A stretch of DNA of 47,113 bases. Origin: CAZYBU01 sp964645775. Its GTDB lineage: Bacteria; Spirochaetota; UBA4802; UBA5550. Location: NCBI GenBank assembly GCA_964645775.1, contig CAZYBU010000026.1, positions 1-47,113 on the forward strand, given 5' to 3'. The position numbers and the translations under genes were made by a program. The stretch's first letter is position 1. The number at the start of each line of letters is the position of its first letter. Shown here piece by piece: positions 1 through 7,416 of the stretch. The notes under the pieces are model-generated. The model was not told where the DNA came from. It searched no databases and worked only from the letters and a program-made list of their open reading frames with translations.

Positions 1-306
1 GTTGCTCCGTTCAACGACCAGGAAGAATCCTTCCTCCGAGGCCCGGAATCCGTTGTGCCAACCTGTCACGGTCAGGTATTCTCCCGGCTGGAGGATTATC
101 TCCTCTTCTCCAGAACCTTCGTCAACCAGGAGGCCCATTTCGTCCTCCTGGCAGATAAAAAGCTCCTGGCAGCTGTGCCGTTCCAGACGATCGATCTCCT
201 CTGGCGAGGAAAACTCAGGGAGGTAGATGCCGGTTCGCCAGAATCCGCCATCCTCTTCAAAGACCTGCCATCGGTCTACGGGATCTATGCTTTCCGGTTG
301 TATCAT
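1..306 (-). CDS. Cupin-like small protein, partial (C-terminus beyond the left edge)
   Basis: An open frame of 102 codons starts at the ATG at 306-304 and runs off the left edge without a stop. Its ATG overlaps the TGA of the upstream symporter remnant in an ATGA arrangement, so the two are probably translationally coupled. The visible part is acidic and beta-rich. The segment around LVDEG, then EEEIILQPGEYLTV, then WHNGF resembles the strand and turn pattern of a small cupin or jelly-roll fold, but I see no full metal-binding HxH set. I do not recognise a specific family. Function is unknown; coupling to an amino-acid transporter gene is the only contextual hint. Confidence 0.6.
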   Translation of the reverse strand, partial: MIQPESIDPVDRWQVFEEDGGFWRTGIYLPEFSSPEEIDRLERHSCQELFICQEDEMGLLVDEGSGEEEIILQPGEYLTVTGWHNGFRASEEGFFLVVERSN

Positions 307-746
307 GAGTCCTGTCTTTTCGCGTAGGGTTCGTGTTTTCGCGACATGTAGTCATCCAGCATCTCCTTGACCTTGCCTGAGAGCAGGATAATGGCGATCA
401 GGTTCGGGAAAGCCATGAGCCCGATGGCCACGTCACCCGGTCCTCCGTAGTGGATGGCCGTGGCTATGCCGGCAATGTTACCGATACCTATGGCGGCGGA
501 GAGGGCCTGGAAATGGTTGATGTCCCCCGCATCGTCCGGATTGTCGTAGTCACCACGGATGACCTTCCAGCCATGGGCGAAACGTCGGAACTGAATGAAT
601 CCGTATCGGAAGGAAACGAATATTCCGGTTCCCAGGAGAACCAGGACCAGGAGGGGAATGGTATTGGGCCACCAGTTGGCGGGCCAGGACCAGACGTACT
701 CGCTCATCACGTCTTTGATAAGAGTAAGTGTTTCAATAAATGTCAT
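303..746 (-). pseudogene. AgcS-family sodium:alanine/glycine symporter with a large internal deletion
   Basis: The reading frame gives 147 residues, whereas AgcS (SSS-type alanine or glycine:cation symporter) proteins usually have about 450-500. The N-terminal part is typical: a first membrane segment near residues 29-45, then the HFQALSAA and GIGNIAG block and IHYGGPG (to residue 104). The sequence then jumps in frame to what is normally the C-terminal end of the family, GLMAFPNLIA with a last membrane segment and a charged tail. About 300 central residues with most membrane helices are missing, and about four residues are also missing inside the SAA/GIGN block. The junction lies near 432-437. 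The start at 746 is preferred over an upstream in-frame start at 791 because GAGGTG precedes it at good spacing and the promoter at 779-807 would start transcription downstream of 791. Transport activity seems impossible; this is a remnant or an assembly collapse. Confidence 0.75.
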
Positions 747-778
747 AATAACGACACCTCTTCGGGCGAGTTTGCGGG

Positions 779-807
779 ATTCTGCTTGCAATTACAATCT
801 GTGTCAA
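779..807 (-). promoter_or_regulatory. Sigma70-type promoter for the symporter remnant
   Basis: Read on the minus strand, TTGACA (807-802) is followed after 17 bases by CAGAAT (784-779, four of six to TATAAT). Predicted start is near 772, about 26 bases before the ATG at 746. The good promoter suggests the truncated gene and its coupled downstream gene may still be transcribed. Confidence 0.55.
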
Positions 808-842
808 GGAGTAATCGATATTTAGAGTGAGGAGTGAATAGT

Positions 843-1430
843 ATGAGAGATAACAATAGCAATAACGGTCCCCATGTCTGTCCCTGGTGGATCGGATGGA
901 TACTGGCGAGTCCCGTGAGAAAACTGTTCCATGATCCTGACAAACTGCTGGCCCCCTATGTCAGGCCCGGCATGAAGGTGCTGGATGTCGGTTCCGCCAT
1001 GGGATTCTTTACCCTTCCCATGGCCAGGATGACCGGTGAAAAGGGACGCGTTGTGGCCGTCGACATGCAGATGCGGATGCTGCAGGGCCTTAGAAAACGC
1101 GCCCGGAAAAAGAAGCTCTATTCCCTGATCGAAACACGCCAGTGCAGTTCTGAATCGCTGGAACTCGATGACCTGGCCGGATCCTTTGACTTTGTCCTGG
1201 CATCTGCCGTTGCGCATGAGGTGTCCTCGCCGAAACGGTTCTTCCGTGAGATACATGATGCCATGAAACCGGGCGGCCTCCTCCTGCTGGCAGAACCGAG
1301 AGGACACGTAACGGTTGAAGATTTTGAAAAAACGCTCTCCCAGGCACGGGACGCAGGACTCAGGGTCAGGGAATTACTGGATTCTCCCGGGACCCGTTCT
1401 GCGCTCCTGGTCCGGCCTGATAATGATTGA
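843..1430 (+). CDS. Class I SAM-dependent methyltransferase
   Basis: A 195-residue cytoplasmic protein with a Rossmann-type methyltransferase fold. Motif I appears as VLDVGSAMGFFT with the acidic end of strand 2 in VVAVDMQ. A later ASAVAHEV segment and the MKPGGLLLLAEP motif (post-motif III) complete the fold. The N-terminus CPWWIGWILASPVRKL is a conserved-looking lead found in small bacterial methyltransferases of unknown substrate. I chose ATG 843 because GAGGAG lies 8 bases upstream; an in-frame GTG at 834 would put the ribosome site inside the gene. It is divergent from the symporter remnant and stands 33 bases before the peptide transporter. The substrate is unknown. Confidence 0.85.
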   Translation: MRDNNSNNGPHVCPWWIGWILASPVRKLFHDPDKLLAPYVRPGMKVLDVGSAMGFFTLPMARMTGEKGRVVAVDMQMRMLQGLRKRARKKKLYSLIETRQCSSESLELDDLAGSFDFVLASAVAHEVSSPKRFFREIHDAMKPGGLLLLAEPRGHVTVEDFEKTLSQARDAGLRVRELLDSPGTRSALLVRPDND

Positions 1431-1454
1431 CAGGCTCCGGTTGTAACCTAGAAT
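1427..1454 (+). promoter_or_regulatory. Strong promoter directly in front of the peptide-binding protein gene
   Basis: TTGACA (1427-1432), 16-base spacer, TAGAAT (1449-1454). The predicted transcription start (about 1460-1462) is within a few bases of the ATG at 1464, and no purine-rich ribosome site lies between; the local sequence is instead CTCCTCCT. The -35 box overlaps the stop codon of the methyltransferase gene. Confidence 0.65.
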
Positions 1455-1463
1455 GCTCCTCCT

Positions 1464-3047
1464 ATGAAGCCTTCCCGCGCTTTTCCCATTCTCCTGGTCG
1501 CCGTGATTACCCTTATTCCGGGAATCTTCTCATGCGGGGCGACCCACTTTGAAAAGGACCCGCGGACCCTCTACGTGCATCTTTCCGCGGAACCGGACCA
1601 TCTGAACCCGGTCACATCGACAGACGGCTACGCCTCAAATATCAATCGTCATATATACGAGACGCTCCTTGACAGGGACTGGGACTCCCTGGAGCTGGTA
1701 CCTCAGCTGGCGCGTTCATGGAATATTTCGAAAGACAGGCTGAAGTACAGGTTTTACCTGAAAAAGGACGTGGTATGGAGTGACGGTCAGCCCTTCACGG
1801 CGGAGGACGTGGTATATTCTTATAACGTGATCATGGACCCGAAGACAGCCAATGCCCCCCTTAAGGTCTATTACCGGGATATTCTGGATGTGAAAAAGAT
1901 TGATGAACACGTTGTCGAATTCACCTATCGCCGGCCCTATTACCTGGCTCTGGAGATCTGCGGTTCCATGCCCATTGTGCCTGAGCATGTATTTAATAAC
2001 GGAGAGAACTTCAACAGTCATTCCCATAACCGGAAACCTGTTGGAACCGGACCTTATAAGCTGAAAGAGTGGGGGACCCGGGACCGTATCGTACTGGTGG
2101 CCAATGAGCGATACCGTGATAAATTGCCGGAGATCAACAAGGTCGTCTACCGCCTGGTAATGGAACCGAACGTGGCCCTCCAGATGCTCAAAAAAGGGGA
2201 CCTGGACATGATGTCCCTGCGGGCCATACAGTGGGTCCGCCAGACAGGATCTGAAAAATTTCAGGACAACTTTTACAAGCTCCGTTACTGGCTTCCCTAT
2301 TATAATTATATCGGATGGAACGGGGCCAGGGAGCCATTCTCGAACAGAAATGTTCGCCTTGCCATGACCCACCTCGTGAACCGGAAGAATATTCTTGAAA
2401 AACTGCTTTTCGGTCAGGGAAGGATCGTAACAGGGACCTTTTATATTTTCAGCGACAACTATAATAAGGAGATCGAGCCCTGGCCCTATGATCTGGAGAA
2501 GGCCCGGACTCTTCTCGCGGAAGCAGGATGGAAAGACAGCGACAATGACGGCATCCTGGATAAGGAAGGGAAAAAATTATCCTTTACCTTTACCCTGTCA
2601 TCGGGAAGTAAATTCGGTGAGCGCCTTGCCAGTATACTCAAGGAAGACCTTTCAAAGGTGGGAATCGAGATGGACATTGCACGCTACGAATGGGCCGTTT
2701 TTGTTCAGAAGCTTCACGAGCATGACTTTGACGCCATAACCCTGGCCTGGAGTCTGGGGTACAGCGGTGACCCTTATCAGCTCTGGCATTCTTCACAGAT
2801 AGATGGAGGGTCGAATTACTGTTCATTTGACAACCGGGAAGCGGACAGGATTATCGAGGAGGCCCGCAGGGAATTTGACGAGAAAAAAAGAATCGCCATG
2901 TACCACAGGTTCGGTGATATTCTTCATGAAGAACAGCCCTATACTTTCATGTACTGCACTCCGGCCCTGGTTGTCTTGAGTAAACGGTTCAACAATGTGA
3001 ACGTTCATGTGAAGGGATTGAATTTTTACGAATGGACCGTCAGGTAA
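1464..3047 (+). CDS. ABC transporter peptide-binding lipoprotein (SBP family 5, DppA/OppA type)
   Basis: A 527-residue extracytoplasmic solute-binding protein of the family that captures di- or oligopeptides (some members bind other solutes such as nickel or sugars). The first 24 residues form a lipoprotein signal with the lipid-attachment cysteine at position 24 in GIFSC, a relaxed lipobox as in spirochaetes. Family signatures follow: EPDHLNPV near the N-terminus, WSDGQPFTAEDVVYSY, and the GTGPYKL block. A small DSDNDGILDKEG loop resembles a calcium-binding insertion common in this family. The stop codon is followed by the permease genes, so it belongs to their importer. Ligand specificity cannot be read from sequence. 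Confidence 0.93.
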   Translation: MKPSRAFPILLVAVITLIPGIFSCGATHFEKDPRTLYVHLSAEPDHLNPVTSTDGYASNINRHIYETLLDRDWDSLELVPQLARSWNISKDRLKYRFYLKKDVVWSDGQPFTAEDVVYSYNVIMDPKTANAPLKVYYRDILDVKKIDEHVVEFTYRRPYYLALEICGSMPIVPEHVFNNGENFNSHSHNRKPVGTGPYKLKEWGTRDRIVLVANERYRDKLPEINKVVYRLVMEPNVALQMLKKGDLDMMSLRAIQWVRQTGSEKFQDNFYKLRYWLPYYNYIGWNGAREPFSNRNVRLAMTHLVNRKNILEKLLFGQGRIVTGTFYIFSDNYNKEIEPWPYDLEKARTLLAEAGWKDSDNDGILDKEGKKLSFTFTLSSGSKFGERLASILKEDLSKVGIEMDIARYEWAVFVQKLHEHDFDAITLAWSLGYSGDPYQLWHSSQIDGGSNYCSFDNREADRIIEEARREFDEKKRIAMYHRFGDILHEEQPYTFMYCTPALVVLSKRFNNVNVHVKGLNFYEWTVR

Positions 3048-3052
3048 CGGTT

Positions 3053-4054
3053 ATGAGACGATATCTTGTAAAACGTATACTCCTTATAATACCGACCTTG
3101 ATCGGGATCACTCTGATCACCTATATGATGATCCGCCTTGCTCCCGGTGATTACACTACCATCCGGGCCGGCCTGGATGCCGGACTCAAAGAAGGGGCCG
3201 TGGGGCAGGAATATATAAAACAGGAGAGGAAACTCTACGGCCTGGACAAGCCGATAATCATCGGTTACGGTGAGTGGGTGTGGAAGTTTATCCGGCTGGA
3301 CATGGGGACGGCCCGCAAAGACGGCCGCCCCGTGGCGGAACATATTGCCGAAGCACTTCCCATTACCCTTATCCTGAATCTTATCAGTATCGCTATCATC
3401 TATATCGTCTCCATACCTCTGGGTATCGTGGCGGCCGTAAACAGAGACAATGCCGTGGACCGGGGTATGAGTCTTGTACTCTTTATCCTTTACTCTCTGC
3501 CCACATTCTGGATAGGTCTTATTCTACTTATGATATTCAGCGGAGGGGAATACCTGGATCTCTTCCCCCTGGGAGGATGGATTTCCCACTGGGCCGAGGA
3601 TAAGGGGGTCTGGTTCCGGGTGGGAAACATCGCCTGGCACCTGGTCCTTCCGGTGGTTACCCTGACCTACAGCGGTTTCGCTTTTCTCTCCAGATATTCA
3701 CGGGCCAACATGCTGGAGGTCCTGAACCAGCAGTATATAACCACGGCCCGGGCCAAGGGCCTTTCCGAGGGGAAGGTCGTCTTTGTCCACGCGTTCCGCA
3801 ACTCCCTGGTCCCCCTGGTTACCCTCATGGCGACCCTCCTGCCAGGCCTTCTCGGGGGGAGCGTTATCGTTGAATCCATTTTTTCCATACCAGGGATGGG
3901 CCTTCTCGCCTTTAACGCCATCCTGTCACGGGACATCCCGATTATCATGGCCATCGCTTCCATCTCGGCTCTGCTGACCCTGGCCGGTATCCTGATTTCT
4001 GACTTTATGTACGCTCTCGTGGACCCCCGTATACGACTGGAGGCGAAGCTTTGA
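3053..4054 (+). CDS. Peptide ABC transporter permease, DppB type
   Basis: A 333-residue inner-membrane protein forming half of the membrane channel of the peptide importer. The N-terminal RRYLVKRILLIIPTLIGI helix and the RLAPGD segment are hallmarks of DppB/OppB. The cytoplasmic EAA-like loop, which docks the ATPase, is visible as ARAKGLSEGKVVFVHAFRNS. About six membrane helices are apparent. I take ATG 3053 as start because the family begins with this MRR helix; an in-frame ATG at 3032 would overlap the binding-protein gene. Its stop TGA overlaps the TTG start of the next permease. Confidence 0.93.
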   Translation: MRRYLVKRILLIIPTLIGITLITYMMIRLAPGDYTTIRAGLDAGLKEGAVGQEYIKQERKLYGLDKPIIIGYGEWVWKFIRLDMGTARKDGRPVAEHIAEALPITLILNLISIAIIYIVSIPLGIVAAVNRDNAVDRGMSLVLFILYSLPTFWIGLILLMIFSGGEYLDLFPLGGWISHWAEDKGVWFRVGNIAWHLVLPVVTLTYSGFAFLSRYSRANMLEVLNQQYITTARAKGLSEGKVVFVHAFRNSLVPLVTLMATLLPGLLGGSVIVESIFSIPGMGLLAFNAILSRDIPIIMAIASISALLTLAGILISDFMYALVDPRIRLEAKL

Positions 4055-5028
4055 GCCGGGGCTACGGCAGCCGGGTCTGGAAGGAGTTTCGGAAAAACCG
4101 GCTGGCCCTGGTGGGCCTGGGGATGGTCATATTCTTCTTTACCGTGGCTATCTTCGCCCCCTTTATCGCCAATGACAGGCCCTATATCTATATCACGGAT
4201 GACAAGGTTTACTTTCCCATTATTGTCGATTACAGGGAACTGAGGAACGTGGACCTCCGCGTGAAGGAATATAAGGGCTTTAAGATCTTTCCACCCATTG
4301 CCTACTCCTATTCCGAGTACGATCTGGACGCCATCGTCATGCCTCCCGATTCAAGGCACATCCTGGGTACGGACGAACAGGGAAGAGATCTCGCGGCACG
4401 TATGGTTCACGGCACCCGGATATCCATTGCTGTTGGATTCATCGCCGTGGCCATATACGTGGCCATAGGCATTATTCTCGGTTCCCTGGCGGGATACTAC
4501 GGCGGCGTTGTCGACATGCTTATCTCCCGTTTTATCGAAATCGTCATGTGTTTTCCAACATTTTTTCTTATATTGACAATTCTTGCTCTTGTAGGACCGA
4601 GCCTGGTGAACATCATGATTGTGATCGGCCTAACGGCCTGGACCGGTATCGCCCGGATCGTTCGTGGAGAGTTTTTTCGGATCAGGGAAATGGATTATGT
4701 CACGGCTTCCCGTGCTCAGGGTGCGGGAGACCTCTGGATAATCTTTCGTCACATCCTGCCCAATGCCCTTGCTCCTGTCATGGTAGCCGCCACCTTCGGC
4801 ATAGCCTCTACCATCCTTATCGAGTCTTCCCTGAGCTTTCTCGGGTTCGGAGTACAGCCGCCCACCCCGAGTTGGGGGGATATTCTGTCCCAGTCCCGGG
4901 ATTTCATCGATTTCGCCTGGTGGCTGACCCTTATACCGGGTGTCGCCATTTTCCTTACCATAACCTCCTATAACCTGGTCGGGGAGGGACTAAGAGATGC
5001 GCTGGACCCAAGATCATTCCGTGAATAA
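4051..5028 (+). CDS. Peptide ABC transporter permease, DppC type
   Basis: A 325-residue inner-membrane protein, partner of the DppB-type permease. It starts with TTG in a TTGA overlap with the upstream stop, and GGAGG sits 7 bases before it. Residues about 10-30 form the first helix. An extracytoplasmic stretch of roughly 70 residues follows (about 38-105), longer than in the usual DppC. Then come the typical GTDEQGRDLAARMVHG motif, five more helices, and the EAA loop in ASRAQGAGDLWIIFRHILP. No ATP-binding subunit gene (DppD/DppF) follows; the next gene is a signalling protein, so ATPases must be supplied from elsewhere. Confidence 0.93.
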   Translation: MSRGYGSRVWKEFRKNRLALVGLGMVIFFFTVAIFAPFIANDRPYIYITDDKVYFPIIVDYRELRNVDLRVKEYKGFKIFPPIAYSYSEYDLDAIVMPPDSRHILGTDEQGRDLAARMVHGTRISIAVGFIAVAIYVAIGIILGSLAGYYGGVVDMLISRFIEIVMCFPTFFLILTILALVGPSLVNIMIVIGLTAWTGIARIVRGEFFRIREMDYVTASRAQGAGDLWIIFRHILPNALAPVMVAATFGIASTILIESSLSFLGFGVQPPTPSWGDILSQSRDFIDFAWWLTLIPGVAIFLTITSYNLVGEGLRDALDPRSFRE

Positions 5029-5079
5029 TTCTCTACAGGCAACTTCCTTATGCCGATGAAAGAATAAGGGTTATCCTGA

Positions 5080-6186
5080 ATGAAAGAAGATCTCGACAGG
5101 TTCGTATCTGAGGCCCTTGACAGGTTCAAGAATGATTATGAACTTGAACGGGCTACCATTCGTAACGTTCTCAGCCTGAACCTGGACGTCCTTATGAACC
5201 GGGCTGTTGAGTGGTTTGGAGAGGATGCGCCACGGGAATACAAGGCCGTTATCCACTCTTTTCTGGCCCTTATGGCGACCCTTATGGAGCGTGATTTTGA
5301 TCCTTCCGGGGCCCTGGCGGAAAGGGTCTACAGGAGAGTGGATATCATTTCTCTATGTAACGTGGTCGCAAGTGACTTTAACACTCTTTTCCGGGCGGAG
5401 ACGGTCTCCGTTGAGTCGGATTCCGAAACCCTTGAAACGGAAACCGACGAGAACGGAATGTTTGAGGCCCTTACTCATATAGTCCTTTCAATGGTCTCAT
5501 TTATGGATTCCGGTTCACGATGCGTTATAAAGATCGGCAGTGAGGAACCTAATATCCGGATAATCCTTCAGTTTGATGACCTGCTCGATTCATTTCCGGG
5601 AGTCCAGAAGATTCAGAGGGTCTTTTACCAGTACAGGGTTAAGGACCAGAGCCACTTCGGGATAGGGATTGATACGCCCGTGGCTGTTCTGAAGGAGATC
5701 GGAGCCCGGGTCCAGGTGGGTAATTTTTCCAGCCAGTCGGACCTCGAGGTTGTCATACTGCTTCCCACATTGAATTTCCTGGAGACAATCGGGAATCTCA
5801 GAAACAGGGATATAACCCTCGACAGAAGGAGAACCAAAGTTGGAGAAATCCTTCTTGTGGTCCAGGACCAGGTGGTGGAGGTCGTTCTCCGGGAATTTCT
5901 TGACCAGAACGGGTATAGAGTCACGGTCATGAGTTCCAGTGAGATGGAGACCCTGGATGACATTGACCGTTTTAAAGCTGTTATTATCGACTACGCCTGT
6001 GTGCGTGAACATTTTCTTGACAGAGATTTTTTCCAGTCATGTGCCCGTGAGTGTCAGAAAGGGATCGTTATCTTTGATTCAACCGGTGAACTGGAGGAGA
6101 GTGGGCTCAAAGATGAAGGGTTAACCTTTTTTGTTAAACCGGTGGAAGTAGAAGCCATCATACATGCCATTGAGGAAAGACCATGA
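5080..6186 (+). CDS. Degenerate histidine-kinase-like protein with C-terminal receiver-like domain
   Basis: A 368-residue cytoplasmic protein. The first about 110 residues are helical and could be a dimerisation domain. Residues about 125-250 resemble a GHKL ATPase: FGIGIDTPVAVLKEIGARVQVGN occupies the place of the kinase G2 box and following helix, and LEVVILLP the final strand, but no clear N-box or G1 acidic motif is present. Residues about 262-368 look like a receiver domain: ILLVVQDQ replaces the usual acidic pair, the phospho-acceptor position is an Asp in AVIIDYACV, and the conserved lysine is in FFVKP. It is probably a regulatory pseudo-kinase or phosphosensor, not an active two-component pair. 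The downstream gene starts in an ATGA overlap. It lies close to two-gene SpoIIE signalling. Confidence 0.6.
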   Translation: MKEDLDRFVSEALDRFKNDYELERATIRNVLSLNLDVLMNRAVEWFGEDAPREYKAVIHSFLALMATLMERDFDPSGALAERVYRRVDIISLCNVVASDFNTLFRAETVSVESDSETLETETDENGMFEALTHIVLSMVSFMDSGSRCVIKIGSEEPNIRIILQFDDLLDSFPGVQKIQRVFYQYRVKDQSHFGIGIDTPVAVLKEIGARVQVGNFSSQSDLEVVILLPTLNFLETIGNLRNRDITLDRRRTKVGEILLVVQDQVVEVVLREFLDQNGYRVTVMSSSEMETLDDIDRFKAVIIDYACVREHFLDRDFFQSCARECQKGIVIFDSTGELEESGLKDEGLTFFVKPVEVEAIIHAIEERP

Positions 6187-7340
6187 AGGGAACCCTGACA
6201 ATTCTTATCCCGGCGTTTTTCATTGTTCTCGCTGTCAGTCTCGGTTCGCAGCCGGAAAAATACGTTATCCAGGGAATCGTGGACGGCGTCAGGTCGGCGA
6301 ATGAGGTGACGATTCTGCTTAAAAAAAGGCCCGATAGAATCAGATACTACCTTTTGGACGGGAATGAGGTAATCGGCACGGTCATGGTGGTCGAAGTCCT
6401 TCCCTGGAAGCGGAGTGAGTATCCCTTTCGCGCTCTCTGTACGGCCATGCTAGACCCGGGAGAATCGGCCGACAGGCTCTTCGCGGGCCTGAAGGTGGGT
6501 CTGAGGTCGGCCGAGAAGACGGCCAGGAGAAGCTACGAGGGGATACAGTACCTGGAAAAGAAAAAGTACAGGAAAAGGGTGTTCGGTTCTGTGGACAGGA
6601 GGGAGATGCTCCTTATCCCGGGCGGGAAGGCTGTAATCGGTACGGAGTCGGGTCCCCGCGAAAGCCGTCCCCGCCATAAGGTCCATGTTCCCGATTTCTA
6701 TCTGGACCGGTATGAGGTTTCAAATGATGATTATTACAGGTATGTTCACTCCGCTCAGGCATCGCCTCCCCGTTCGTGGGAGGGCGATAGACCCGGAGAG
6801 GGGGCCGGGGATCTGCCGGTCCTGGTGAGTTACCATGAGGCTCGGGCTTACGCGAAGTGGGCCGGCAAGAGGCTTCCCACGGAGTTTGAATGGGAGAAGG
6901 CGGCAGGCGGGGGCAAGGGAAGATGGCCCTGGGGAGACACCTTCGATGCGTCGCGGTGCAATGGCCGACCTTTCTGGACGGAGGAGGAAAACCGTGACAG
7001 GGCCCGGAAAGAATGGAGCATCCATTCCGCGGGGCCCCTGCCGGTATACGCTCTTGGAGAGGATGGCGTTTCACCCTTTGGAGTGGTTAATATGGCGGGA
7101 AACGTCAGGGAATGGACCTCCAGTGTTTTCCAGGCCTATGAGGGGAACAGGCAAAAAAACAGAAAGTTCGGCACCCTGTACAGGGTAATTAGGGGAGGGG
7201 CATGGTACAGCTCTCCGGAAGAGCTTACCGTGACGTTCCGTTTTATCGGGGGTATCCCAAATCTTCAGGAGGACAATGTTTCCGGGTTCCGTTGCGCCCG
7301 TGACGTTAAACGGGATGATCGCGTCGACCTGACGGAATAA
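6183..7340 (+). CDS. Exported FGE-sulfatase-fold (SUMF1-like) protein without the maturase cysteines
   Basis: A 385-residue protein with an N-terminal signal or anchor helix (about 4-21), a unique domain (about 25-135) and a formylglycine-generating-enzyme fold (about 140-375). The fold is shown by PGGKAVIGTESG, FYLDRYEVSNDDYYRYV, YAKWAGKRLPTEFEWEKAA, WPWGD, NMAGNVREWTSS, RVIRGGAWYSS and GFRCARD. Real sulfatase maturases carry a cysteine pair just after the RGG(S/A)W motif; here that stretch is YSSPEELTVTFR with no cysteine. So it is more likely a structural, binding or signalling member of the superfamily. It overlaps the upstream kinase-like gene by four bases, suggesting a joint role. Its relation to the sulfatase at 28391 is not supported. 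Confidence 0.8.
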   Translation: MKGTLTILIPAFFIVLAVSLGSQPEKYVIQGIVDGVRSANEVTILLKKRPDRIRYYLLDGNEVIGTVMVVEVLPWKRSEYPFRALCTAMLDPGESADRLFAGLKVGLRSAEKTARRSYEGIQYLEKKKYRKRVFGSVDRREMLLIPGGKAVIGTESGPRESRPRHKVHVPDFYLDRYEVSNDDYYRYVHSAQASPPRSWEGDRPGEGAGDLPVLVSYHEARAYAKWAGKRLPTEFEWEKAAGGGKGRWPWGDTFDASRCNGRPFWTEEENRDRARKEWSIHSAGPLPVYALGEDGVSPFGVVNMAGNVREWTSSVFQAYEGNRQKNRKFGTLYRVIRGGAWYSSPEELTVTFRFIGGIPNLQEDNVSGFRCARDVKRDDRVDLTE

Positions 7341-7351
7341 AGGTTTTTCTT

Positions 7352-7380
7352 TTGACAATCAAGGGAAGACTTCCTGTAAT
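7352..7380 (+). promoter_or_regulatory. Promoter for the SpoIIE-TPR gene block
   Basis: TTGACA (7352-7357), 17-base spacer, TGTAAT (7375-7380). It lies in the 76-base gap before the phosphatase gene, giving a leader of about 30 bases. A second TATAAT at 7393-7398 has no good -35 partner at normal spacing. Confidence 0.6.
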
Positions 7381-7416
7381 GAAAAATGATTCTATAATAC
7401 GAGGCCAGGATAGGAG

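Noticed and set aside
55..327. Plus-strand frames at the left edge
   Set aside because: The minus strand is open from the ATG at 306 to the edge and overlaps the upstream stop in ATGA fashion, a better gene model.
6183..7340. FGE-fold protein as maturase of the sulfatase at 28391
   Set aside because: The cysteines required for formylglycine formation are absent, and the two genes are 21 kb apart in unrelated operons.
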